Shown piece by piece: positions 1 to 7,861 of a stretch of 64,000 nucleotides of DNA (positions within the stretch are counted from its first letter, which is position 1; every line of letters starts with the position of its first letter). The DNA comes from TMP-86 sp044226865. Lineage in GTDB: Bacteria > Pseudomonadota > Gammaproteobacteria > Steroidobacterales > Steroidobacteraceae. The notes beneath the pieces were generated by a model. The model had not been told where the DNA came from and ran no database searches. It saw only the letters and a program-made list of their open reading frames with translations. The stretch lies in assembly GCA_044226865.1 (NCBI GenBank), contig JBGAGE010000002.1, positions 124,001 through 188,000 of the forward strand, read 5' to 3'. Both the position numbers and the translations under genes were made by a program.

Positions 1-282
1 TGTGGCGGCTCGATATCCAGTTGCCCGCCGGGTACGCACATGGCGGCCGTCACCTGGATCGGCACCTGCCACAATCCGGGGGACAAGCGCGACTATGTGA
101 TCTCCTACAACGACTGCTGTGGCCGCAGCGGCTGCGGGCGCTGCTTCTGCAATCGCAACGAAGGCGACACGCCGCTCTACCAGCCAGGACGCGCCAACGA
201 TTACAACTGGTGCTCGGGCGACAGCACCGCCAACATTCCCTATCACTGCTCCACGGCGCGCATCGTCGGCGTGGCGGAGTAA
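1..282 (+). CDS. TTQ amine dehydrogenase light chain (methylamine/aromatic amine dehydrogenase beta subunit), 5' end outside window
   Basis: The reading frame is open from base 1, so only the last 93 residues are visible. They match the TTQ-bearing small subunit of periplasmic amine dehydrogenases, which oxidise primary amines to aldehydes and pass electrons to cupredoxins or cytochromes. The Cys-rich pattern is conserved (CPPGT, DCCG, CGRC, YHC near the end, IVG at the C-terminus). The two tryptophans expected to form the cofactor are at bases 55-57 (TWIG) and 208-210 (NWCSG), 51 residues apart, as in known light chains. The CCGRSGCGRC stretch looks closer to the aromatic amine than the methylamine type, as far as I can recall those sequences. 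A cytochrome c gene follows 3 bp later. The heavy chain and maturation genes would lie upstream, outside the window. Confidence 0.9.
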   Translation, partial: CGGSISSCPPGTHMAAVTWIGTCHNPGDKRDYVISYNDCCGRSGCGRCFCNRNEGDTPLYQPGRANDYNWCSGDSTANIPYHCSTARIVGVAE

Positions 283-285
283 GCC

Positions 286-699
286 ATGGCGCGGTGGGCC
301 GGTGCCGTGGCGTGCGCGGCGCTCCTCGCCTCACAGGCGCACGCGCTCACGCCGCAAACCCATTGGCAGCTGCTGTGCATGGGCTGCCATCACCCGGATG
401 GGGCCGGAGAGCCCGGCCGGGTTCCCTCCTTGCGCGACACGCTGGTTCCCTTCGGCTCGATGGAGGATGGGCGGCGCTTCATGATCCGCGTGCCCGGCGT
501 GGCGCAATCCACGCTCAAGGATGACGAGGTCGCCGAGTTGCTCAACTGGATGGTGCGGTACCTGAGTTCCACGCCGGCGCCCGCGGACTTCCGCCCCTTC
601 ACCACGGCGGAAGTCACCGCCGCACGCAGCGCGCCGTTGGCGGCCGTCAAGCAAGAGCGGGCGCGGCTGCTGCGCTCGCTCGCGGCGCATTCGCCCTAG
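286..699 (+). CDS. Monohaem cytochrome c, probable amine dehydrogenase partner
   Basis: A 137-residue protein with a signal peptide (about residues 1-21, ending AHA) and one haem-binding motif, CMGCH, around residue 31. It is therefore a small periplasmic class I type cytochrome c. A Met near residue 66-68 (GSMEDG) or in the RFMIRV segment could be the sixth ligand. The start ATG lies 3 bp after the light-chain stop, so the two genes are surely co-transcribed. By position it is the likely electron acceptor of the TTQ dehydrogenase or a link to the respiratory chain; that role is inferred from context only. Confidence 0.8.
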   Translation: MARWAGAVACAALLASQAHALTPQTHWQLLCMGCHHPDGAGEPGRVPSLRDTLVPFGSMEDGRRFMIRVPGVAQSTLKDDEVAELLNWMVRYLSSTPAPADFRPFTTAEVTAARSAPLAAVKQERARLLRSLAAHSP

Positions 700-729
700 C
701 CGCCGTGCAGTCGCGCCAATCGCGGCGCG

Positions 730-2190
730 TCATTGCTCCAATTTATTGCGCTCGACGCGCACACTCCTGGCCGTTGGACCCAGGTAGACGGGCTTGGCCA
801 GCGACCGCGCACGCCCGACCTTGTAGGTATTGTTCGAAATCACCATGTCGGCCGCATTGTTGACCGTGATCGCGGGGGACTTGATGCCGGCCGCATCGCT
901 GCCAGGCGCAATCGTGCAATTACGGATGAACCCTGTCTTCGCGCGGGTGGACTTGCGGATGCCGGAGCCGAAATTCAGCTGGATTCCCTGCTGCCGCACG
1001 CCGTAGATGTCGACGCCGTCGATCTGGATGACGCGCGCATCCTCCGTGGCGACGATGCCGCGCACGAAGCCGCTGAGCCTGCCCTTGCTGATCTGCGTGC
1101 GCCCGCCGGAGGTGTAGATGCCCCAGCCATTTCCGGACCCTTCCGCGGAGAAATCCGAGATCTCGTAGTCGACCAGGTCGGTCTGCACGTCGGGCGACGG
1201 ATCCTTGATGAAGCGCCCCAGGTAGCCGCCTGAGAATTCGCCCGCTCCGCTCAAGTTGAACGCAGTGCCGAGGATCCCCGTCATCTTGACGTGCCGCAAG
1301 GTCACGGTGCGCTGCGCCGGCACATCACCCCACGGCCGGTAGAAGGCCGACTCGCCGGCGGTTCCGTAAAAGCCCGTCTTGGCGCCCGCGATGGTCACCC
1401 CGTCCAACAGCACATCATACGCGCCACCGAAGCCCATGCCGATGCTCTGCGCACTGGGCGAGAGATCCTTGATCGAAATGTTCGTGAATTTCATGCGGTG
1501 CGCATGCGAAGTGCGGAAGGGCTCGCCGGGCGATGGCTGCGTCGCCTGCCCGAACTCGTAGTAGATGCCGCAGACCAGCCGGTTCTGTCCGTCGACTTGC
1601 ACCGAATCGACCTTGACATCCACCAGGCCGCCGAACAGCGCGATGCCGCAGCCAGCCGGATTGTTGCTCGTAATGGCGAGGTTGCTCACCTCGATGTTGC
1701 CCATCGGGGCCGGGAGCAGGCTGTCGTAGCTCTTCGGAAAATACACCCCGCCGTTGCTGGCGCGCTGCCCCAACTGCAATGCCGCGCCGGCATGGACGAT
1801 ATCCTTGCCGTCGTAATCGACCTCGATCTTGCCGTTGGTGACCGAAAAATTCCGGATCGCAATCAGGAAGCCGGAGGACCGGTCACGCGGCTCGGCGGTC
1901 TTGCTGAAATGCAGAGTGCTGCCGTTCAGGTCGAGGTGGATGTTGTCCTTCACCGCGATCACATCATCGAGGTAATAAATCTTGCCCGCGCCGAACGTGA
2001 CGGTGCCCTCGAAATTCCCCGAACCGCCGTTCTGTGCCGGCGACACCAGCTTCTTCAGCAGCTTCGCATTGTTGGACGCTGCCGCCGGATCGCCGGCGAT
2101 CAGCCCTGCGGCTCCCACGTCGATATCGGCGGCCACGGCCTGCGATATGGCGCCATATAAAATCAGGGTGGATAACAAGAATATGCGCAT
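730..2190 (-). CDS. Secreted right-handed beta-helix (pectate-lyase-fold) protein
   Basis: A 486-residue protein with a signal peptide (MRIFLLSTLILYG, cleavage near AVAAD). Start codon 2190 is chosen because GAGGGG precedes it at good spacing and it gives a proper signal peptide; the frame stays open further upstream. The body shows the repetitive short beta-strand pattern of parallel beta-helix proteins: many N, G and V positions, and segments such as INVSNLAI- or VTLRHVKM-like turns every 20-30 residues. Such folds often bind or cleave polysaccharides, but no catalytic set could be picked out. It is the last gene of the minus-strand run that begins at 9634, 163 bp after the SDR. Substrate unknown. 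Confidence 0.7.
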   Translation of the reverse strand: MRIFLLSTLILYGAISQAVAADIDVGAAGLIAGDPAAASNNAKLLKKLVSPAQNGGSGNFEGTVTFGAGKIYYLDDVIAVKDNIHLDLNGSTLHFSKTAEPRDRSSGFLIAIRNFSVTNGKIEVDYDGKDIVHAGAALQLGQRASNGGVYFPKSYDSLLPAPMGNIEVSNLAITSNNPAGCGIALFGGLVDVKVDSVQVDGQNRLVCGIYYEFGQATQPSPGEPFRTSHAHRMKFTNISIKDLSPSAQSIGMGFGGAYDVLLDGVTIAGAKTGFYGTAGESAFYRPWGDVPAQRTVTLRHVKMTGILGTAFNLSGAGEFSGGYLGRFIKDPSPDVQTDLVDYEISDFSAEGSGNGWGIYTSGGRTQISKGRLSGFVRGIVATEDARVIQIDGVDIYGVRQQGIQLNFGSGIRKSTRAKTGFIRNCTIAPGSDAAGIKSPAITVNNAADMVISNNTYKVGRARSLAKPVYLGPTARSVRVERNKLEQ

Positions 2191-2353
2191 GCGATCGGCC
2201 CCTCGGGTGACGGATGCGGGCACGTTAATACATAACCGCCCGCCACGGCTACCGTAGTCGAAAGGCAACATTCAACGCACCTATCGCAAGCATCCCGACA
2301 GAATCGTCGCAGCGGCGCGACCGGCACCGATGCGCAACGCCGTCGGCCAGCCG

Positions 2354-3166
2354 TCAACGCATCTTGAAATAATCGAGAAGCATGGCCTCGAACCAGCGCT
2401 GCGGCAGGACCGAGCGCAGGGAAACCAGGAATCGCTGCGCGAACATGGCCACCGGATAGCGCAGGCGCGGCGCCTCGGTGTCAAGCGCTGCCATCACGGC
2501 CTGCACCACCGGCGTGATGTCCGTGTTCTTCGACTCGTCCTCCGCCATGCGGGCCACGGCGCGCGTCGCGGTCTCGTAGTAGGCCGACCCGGGCACGCAA
2601 GCCGCCACGGTGCGGCGGCTGGCCGTGAAGCCGGTGGAATAATCACCCGGCTCCACCATCGACACCAGGATGCCGAAGCTCTTGACCTCGAGCCGCAAGG
2701 CCTCCGTGTAGGCCTCGAGCGCGAACTTCGAGGCTGCATAAAAGGCCTGGAACGGCAGCGGCACGATGCCCGCCAGCGAACTCATGTTGACGATGCGCCC
2801 GCGGCCCGCCTTGCGCATGTGAGGCAGAACTGCCCGGCACAGCAGGTGGGCACCGAAGAAGTTGGTGTCGAACTGCCACCGGGCCTCGGCGTTGCTCGTG
2901 TCCTCGATGGCCCCGGCAATTCCCCCGCCTGCGTTGTTGACCAGAACATCGATGCGGCCAGACTCCGCCATCACCTGCGCAACGCCGGCGGCCACCGACT
3001 GCTCGTCGGTGATGTCCATCACCAGCGTGCGGGCGCCGTCGATCGCCTTCGGGCGGCGCGAGGCACCCCATACGTCATAGCCTTGCTGCACGAGCGCGTT
3101 GGCGATGGCGCGCCCGAAGCCGGAGGAGGCGCCGGTTACCAAGGCCACTGGTTTTGCCGCCGTCAT
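2354..3166 (-). CDS. Short-chain dehydrogenase/reductase (classical SDR)
   Basis: A 270-residue classical SDR. The cofactor motif TGASSGFG is near residue 11, NNAGGG near residue 80, and the catalytic Ser (NMSSLAG) with YAASK near residues 135-155. An Arg pair after beta-2 (ASRRP) suggests NADP(H) preference. ATG at 3166 has GAGGA upstream, and the gene starts 7 bp after the stop of the TonB receptor gene, so it belongs to the same operon. The long C-terminal tail (ending DYFKMR) resembles SDRs acting on retinol- or steroid-like hydrophobic alcohols, but the substrate cannot be read from sequence. Confidence 0.85.
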   Translation of the reverse strand: MTAAKPVALVTGASSGFGRAIANALVQQGYDVWGASRRPKAIDGARTLVMDITDEQSVAAGVAQVMAESGRIDVLVNNAGGGIAGAIEDTSNAEARWQFDTNFFGAHLLCRAVLPHMRKAGRGRIVNMSSLAGIVPLPFQAFYAASKFALEAYTEALRLEVKSFGILVSMVEPGDYSTGFTASRRTVAACVPGSAYYETATRAVARMAEDESKNTDITPVVQAVMAALDTEAPRLRYPVAMFAQRFLVSLRSVLPQRWFEAMLLDYFKMR

Positions 3167-3173
3167 GCCATCC

Positions 3174-5459
3174 TCACTTCACGCGCAACGCGATGCTCAG
3201 GCCGTAGGTCCGCTGGTCGGCCGGCACCAGTTGATCGAATCCGAAGGCCGCCAGGTCGTAGGCGCCATTCAGGTACTGCTTGTCGCCGAGATTGCGGCCC
3301 CACAGCGTCACGGTGAATCGCTCGCCGGCCGTCACGTAGCTCAGGCGCGCGTTGCTGAGCCAGTAGGCGCCTTGCGCGAGCAAGGGATCGTTGTTCACGC
3401 TGAAGAATTGATGCGAGTTGTACTTGGTGTCGGCTTGGATCGACAAATTGCCGCCGGGCACCGGCACTGTATAGCGAGCCAGCAGGTTGAAGTTCGTCTT
3501 CGGTGCGCTGGGCAATTCCTTGCCGCTGAGATTGCCGCCCAGCGGACTGTCGAACTTGTCGAACTTCGAATGCCCGAGCCCGAGCCCAGCCTGCAGCATC
3601 AGGGGCGCCACGGGCCGCCAGGCCATTTCCACCTCCGCGCCGTACAGGCTGGAGGCCGCCGCATTCGACAACTGCTGGAACGGCAGGCCGCCGGCGCCGG
3701 AGGCCAGCACGAACACCTGCTGGTCGGTGAAATCGTAATAGTACAGGTCGGCATTGAGCCGCAGCTTGCCCTCGCTGAATTGCGATTTCACGCCCAGCTC
3801 GTAGCTCTTCAACAGCTCCGGGTTCACGAGCGAGGCTTCCGCGGAATCCAGGAACGCACCGCCGTTGAAATTGCCGCTGTTGAAGCCGCGCGCCACGCTC
3901 ACATAGCCCATCACCTCGTCCGCGAATTTGTAGTCGAAGGAGACGCGGCCGCTGAGATTGTTCCAGTCGCGGTGCTGCCGGAAATCGATGGTCTGGAAGA
4001 ACGCCAGCCGAGTCACATCGTCCTTGCCGACGAAGGTCGACGGAGCCACGCTGCTGACATCGGTGATGTAGGCGCCGTAACGCACGTCCTTGCTTTCGTG
4101 CGTGGCGCGCAGGCCCACCGACAGCTTGGCCCGCTCGCCGAGCTTGAAATCCACCGAGCCGAAGGCGGCATAGCTGCGCGTGCCCATGTGCGAGCGCTGC
4201 CCCAGGCCTTCGGGCACGCCACTGACACCGCTGAAGAAACTCGGTCCGAATCCGGGCAGCGCGAAATGCACACCGCCCTCGAACACCTCACGGAAATAGT
4301 ACAGGCCCGCGAGCCAACGCAGCCTTGCCGCGTCCTGCGAGGCCAGCCGGATCTCCTGGCTGAACTGATGCGGCGAGGCATCGTAGGCGCCATGCACCAC
4401 GTCCAGCGGGCTCACATCCGTATCCTCATTGATGCTCGAATGATTGCGCTCGTAGGCGCTCACCGCCGTGAGCGTGAACGCCGGCGCGGCCCACTCCAGG
4501 GTCACCGATCCACCTCCTGCGTGCACCTTGGAAAACTGGTTGGGAACGTCCCAGGCACCTTCGTGATATCCGGTGGAGTCGGCGTAGCCGAAGAAGTCCG
4601 TGCAACCGCCGCCCAGTCCTGGATTGGCACAGGGCCCGCCGGTCGCCGGGTCCACGAGGCCAAGCTGCTTGTAGGGCATCAGTTCGCTGTTGTCATTGCT
4701 GCCGTGCCCATTGAGCAGGAGTTTCACCTCGTCGGTCAGGGCGAACAGGAACTGCGCCCGCCAGGCCAACGTGTCGGTTTCCCCCACGCGCGCTCCGGTC
4801 GGCAGGTTGCGCGAGATGCCGCCGCGCTGCTGGGAATCGATGGCGATGCGCGCGGCGGCACGCGCGCCGAGGTCGAAGCCCAGCGCCGCGCTCACGTCGC
4901 CTTGCGAGAATCGGCCGAGGGTAAGCGACACATCGCCCTGGGTGCCGCCGCCGATCACCGGCCGGCGTGAGATGCTGCGCACCAGTCCACCCGTGGTGTT
5001 CTGCCCGAACAGGTACCCCTGAGGGCCGCGCGCGATCTCGACCCGATCGATGTCGAAGAGTTGCGCGCCATGTACCGCCGGCGAGCTCAAGTAGGTCTCA
5101 TCCAGATACACGCCCACCTTCGAGTTGGCGTTCGGATTGAACTGCGTGGAACCGATGCCCCGGATGAAATATGCAGGGGCTGTGCGCGAGAACGACCCTT
5201 GCGAGGTGATGTTGGGCGCCAGGCTCGCAAGGTCGCGCGTCTGCGCCACTCCCATGGAGGCGAGCTGGTCGCCCGAAATCGCGGTGATCGACACCGGGAT
5301 GTCCTGCACGGATTCGGCACGGCGGGTGGCCGTGACGATCACTTCCTCCAGCGAGTCCGCCGCCGGCACCGCAGCCTGCGCCGCGGCGGGACGCGTCGGC
5401 AGCAGCGCCATGCCGGCGCCCAACACGGCTGCGATCATCATCGTGTTTGAATTACGCAT
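3174..5459 (-). CDS. TonB-dependent outer-membrane receptor
   Basis: A 761-residue receptor with signal peptide (cleaved near PAAAQA), a TonB-box-like segment (EEVIVTATRR, residues 38-47), a plug domain (VQDIPVSITA, later GPQGYLFGQNTTGG near residue 150) and a C-terminal beta-barrel ending in an aromatic-rich strand (YGLSIALRVK). This is the iron-complex/catecholate-like architecture that proteobacteria also use for organic substrates. It lies 12 bp after the beta-helix/cytochrome gene and 7 bp before the SDR, so it is probably the uptake component of that operon. Ligand unknown. Confidence 0.92.
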   Translation of the reverse strand: MRNSNTMMIAAVLGAGMALLPTRPAAAQAAVPAADSLEEVIVTATRRAESVQDIPVSITAISGDQLASMGVAQTRDLASLAPNITSQGSFSRTAPAYFIRGIGSTQFNPNANSKVGVYLDETYLSSPAVHGAQLFDIDRVEIARGPQGYLFGQNTTGGLVRSISRRPVIGGGTQGDVSLTLGRFSQGDVSAALGFDLGARAAARIAIDSQQRGGISRNLPTGARVGETDTLAWRAQFLFALTDEVKLLLNGHGSNDNSELMPYKQLGLVDPATGGPCANPGLGGGCTDFFGYADSTGYHEGAWDVPNQFSKVHAGGGSVTLEWAAPAFTLTAVSAYERNHSSINEDTDVSPLDVVHGAYDASPHQFSQEIRLASQDAARLRWLAGLYYFREVFEGGVHFALPGFGPSFFSGVSGVPEGLGQRSHMGTRSYAAFGSVDFKLGERAKLSVGLRATHESKDVRYGAYITDVSSVAPSTFVGKDDVTRLAFFQTIDFRQHRDWNNLSGRVSFDYKFADEVMGYVSVARGFNSGNFNGGAFLDSAEASLVNPELLKSYELGVKSQFSEGKLRLNADLYYYDFTDQQVFVLASGAGGLPFQQLSNAAASSLYGAEVEMAWRPVAPLMLQAGLGLGHSKFDKFDSPLGGNLSGKELPSAPKTNFNLLARYTVPVPGGNLSIQADTKYNSHQFFSVNNDPLLAQGAYWLSNARLSYVTAGERFTVTLWGRNLGDKQYLNGAYDLAAFGFDQLVPADQRTYGLSIALRVK

Positions 5460-5471
5460 GCGCCTCTCCGT

Positions 5472-6869
5472 TCAGTTGGACAGCTCATTGAGGATGTACT
5501 GCGCCACCGCCAGGCGCACTTCGGGGGGCAGGTAGTTCTGCGGCGGCATTTCCGGATAATCCGGGCGCTTGCGCGTGGGCTTGGCGATCCAGTCCGCCAG
5601 CGCCTTGGCATTCTTGCCGTACAGCGCCTTCACCGTGATCATCGGCGGCCCGGTCAGCCGGGCGTTGTAGGTATGGCAGCCGGTGCAGACAGCCAGATAC
5701 GTCAGGCGGCCCTTCTGCTCGCTGGTGTAAACGGGCGCGGCCACGGGTTCGGCCGGCCGCGCGCTGGTCAGTGCGGCAGTGGTCGCATCCGCGGGGCAAT
5801 CGGCGAACTTGTTCACGCCCAGCACCCTGATGGATTCCCGCGTCGCGATGCAGTTGTCGCGGCCCTTGCCGGTGGCGAGCACGTCGACGCCTTCCGGGTG
5901 GCCCGCGCCTTCGAGCAATCCCTTGATGGGCTCCGCCGGGCTCGTTCCATTACCGAAGAAGCTGTTGGCGAGGATGCGGGTCCGATCCGGAAACGGATCC
6001 ATGCGTGCATCCGGCGTGCTGACGAAAAACGTGGTATCGGCGACCAGCACGCCGACGGTCTGGTTGTCGCGGATCAGGTTGTTCTCGATCGACGCATCAT
6101 CCACACCCAGTACGAGGATCCCCACGCCTTGCGGCGCACCGGCGGTGATCGCCCCCGCCGGCGCGAAGTTCTTGGTGTTGTTGGCGACGATGACGTTGCG
6201 GCGGATCACCGACTTCTCCGCCTCCTTCACCGGCAGGCCCGGCAACATGGTCAGCGCGATGCCCATCACGTTGTCGTGCACGTAGTTGCCTTCGATCAGC
6301 GAATTGCGCGAATTCTCCGTTTCGATACCGATGATGCTGGCCGAGGCTTCGTTGTCGATCACGTCCACGCCGTCCGACATGCCCACGTAGATGGCCGCAT
6401 CCTCGGATTTGGTGACGTAATTGCGCGCGACCAGCCCGTTGCGCCCGTATTGGGGGAAGATGGCATAAAAGCACGGGCCTTCCACCACGTTGTGCACGAT
6501 GCGGTAATTGTTCGACCCCTGCGTCATGATGCCGTTGCCCTTGAAGCGGCGCACCCACAGGTTCTCGATCACCACATTGTGGCCCGAGGCGAGCACACCA
6601 TCGTTCAGCACGCCCTCCCCATCCAGCACGGGCCATTGGCCCTGCTGGATCACGCCGCGCAACTGGATCGATTCCTTGTCGATGAACACGGTCTCGCGGT
6701 AGTGGCCCGGCATCACCAGGATGGTGTCGCCCGCCGAGGCACGGGTCACCGCTGCCTGGATGGACTCGCCCGGCTTGACGGTGAGCGTGGCGGCGGGCGC
6801 GAGCTGTGCCAGCACCGTCGCGGCGGCGGCGATGAACAGCGTGGGCATCGATCGAATCGGGTTGGCCAT
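5472..6869 (-). CDS. Parallel beta-helix (NosD/PbH1-like) protein fused to C-terminal cytochrome c
   Basis: A 465-residue exported protein. Start 6869 is preceded by TGAGGATC and gives a clear signal peptide (MANPIRSMPTLFIAAAATV, cut near APAA). Residues about 25-330 are PbH1-type repeats (for example IQAAV, IENLWVRRF, YRIVHNVVEG, ARNYV, SLIEGNYVHDN, IENNLIRDN), like NosD and other copper- or carbohydrate-associated helices. After a Pro/Ala linker, residues about 375-465 form a cytochrome c domain with CTGCH and a possible Met ligand in YPEMPPQNYL. A beta-helix joined to a haem domain suggests periplasmic electron transfer coupled to binding or oxidation of a ligand. The upstream stop overlaps its ribosome-binding region. 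Confidence 0.78.
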   Translation of the reverse strand: MANPIRSMPTLFIAAAATVLAQLAPAATLTVKPGESIQAAVTRASAGDTILVMPGHYRETVFIDKESIQLRGVIQQGQWPVLDGEGVLNDGVLASGHNVVIENLWVRRFKGNGIMTQGSNNYRIVHNVVEGPCFYAIFPQYGRNGLVARNYVTKSEDAAIYVGMSDGVDVIDNEASASIIGIETENSRNSLIEGNYVHDNVMGIALTMLPGLPVKEAEKSVIRRNVIVANNTKNFAPAGAITAGAPQGVGILVLGVDDASIENNLIRDNQTVGVLVADTTFFVSTPDARMDPFPDRTRILANSFFGNGTSPAEPIKGLLEGAGHPEGVDVLATGKGRDNCIATRESIRVLGVNKFADCPADATTAALTSARPAEPVAAPVYTSEQKGRLTYLAVCTGCHTYNARLTGPPMITVKALYGKNAKALADWIAKPTRKRPDYPEMPPQNYLPPEVRLAVAQYILNELSN

Positions 6870-6882
6870 GGTCGCTTGATCC

Positions 6883-7854
6883 TCAGTAGGGTTTGCCGGT
6901 GAGTGGGTCCACGCCGCCATGCATGTTGGCGGCGACGGACGCGCGGGTGAGCAGTTCAGGATGTTGCTTGAGCAAGGCTTGGCGGCGCGCCTCCAGCGTC
7001 TGCCACAAGGGCTCCTGCTGCAGCCGAATGGCAAGGTCGCGGCCATTGCGCCACTCGTCGGCAAGCAGCTGCTGGTCCTCGGGCCCCACCTTCACCTCGG
7101 CCAGCGCCGTCAGCAACTTGGCGGCCCCGGACGGGTCATGCCCTTGGGCGCGCACATACGCGGCATAGCGCAGCACCGACGGGTTGCCGGGCGCCACCTT
7201 CAGCGCTTGCTCGAGCAATTCCGCGGCCTTGTCGGCATCGCCACCGGCGAACTCCGGCAGGTCGAAGTACAGGCGCGCCAGGGTCAGCAGCGCCGCGCCA
7301 TTCAGCATGGCGGGATCCGCCGCCGTCGCTTCACCCAGCAATCCCATCGCATCGCGGGAACCCGCCATCTGCGTCTTCGCATCCGCTGTCTTGGCATTGG
7401 CCGAGAGCGTGAACAGCGCGCGTGCCGCCAGCAACGTGGGCTCCTTGACGCCACTGGCCGCGAGCCGCGCGTCGAGCACCCTGCCCTGCGCCACCGCATG
7501 TTCCAGCCGCGCCGACCACTCGCCCTGGTGGATGCCGTAGAGGTCGAAGTCGGCGAGAGTATTGACGTGATCGATATAGTCGGCCGTCACCAGCAACGCC
7601 TGCACCGCAAGTGCCGGATCCGCAGGCATCGCTTGGGCGGCATCGAAGAACAAGTCCGCCGCGCACGCAAGCTTGTTCTTGTCGTGCTTCGAGGGGTACA
7701 GCTCGGCAGCGCGCTTGACCAGGTCGGCCGGCGCCGGGCGCGGGCAGGCGTAGGCCGCATCACGCGCCGAGTCCTCGACCTTGCTCTGCGACAAGGCGTG
7801 ATCGACTGCCGCGGGCGACAGGGCGAGCAGCAGCAGCCAGGAGGTCTTTTTCAT
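6883..7854 (-). CDS. Periplasmic TPR-like repeat protein, unknown role
   Basis: A 323-residue protein with an N-terminal signal sequence (MKKTSWLLLLALSPAAV). The start at 7854 is chosen over an upstream in-frame one because it gives the usual Lys-Lys n-region. The rest is alpha-helical and Ala/Leu-rich. A stretch near the C-terminal third (DKAAELLEQALKVAPGNP) fits a tetratricopeptide repeat. It sits 7 bp downstream of the MauG-like gene and overlaps the leader of the beta-helix/cytochrome gene, so it is an operon member. It may act as a scaffold for the haem proteins; this is inference. Confidence 0.6.
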   Translation of the reverse strand: MKKTSWLLLLALSPAAVDHALSQSKVEDSARDAAYACPRPAPADLVKRAAELYPSKHDKNKLACAADLFFDAAQAMPADPALAVQALLVTADYIDHVNTLADFDLYGIHQGEWSARLEHAVAQGRVLDARLAASGVKEPTLLAARALFTLSANAKTADAKTQMAGSRDAMGLLGEATAADPAMLNGAALLTLARLYFDLPEFAGGDADKAAELLEQALKVAPGNPSVLRYAAYVRAQGHDPSGAAKLLTALAEVKVGPEDQQLLADEWRNGRDLAIRLQQEPLWQTLEARRQALLKQHPELLTRASVAANMHGGVDPLTGKPY

Positions 7855-7861
7855 GTGGGTA

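Noticed and set aside
3099..4970. Long open frame (623 codons) on the plus strand opposite the TonB receptor gene
   Set aside because: It is antisense to an obvious receptor, has low-complexity Arg/Ala/His-rich translation and no recognisable domain. High GC makes such shadow frames common.
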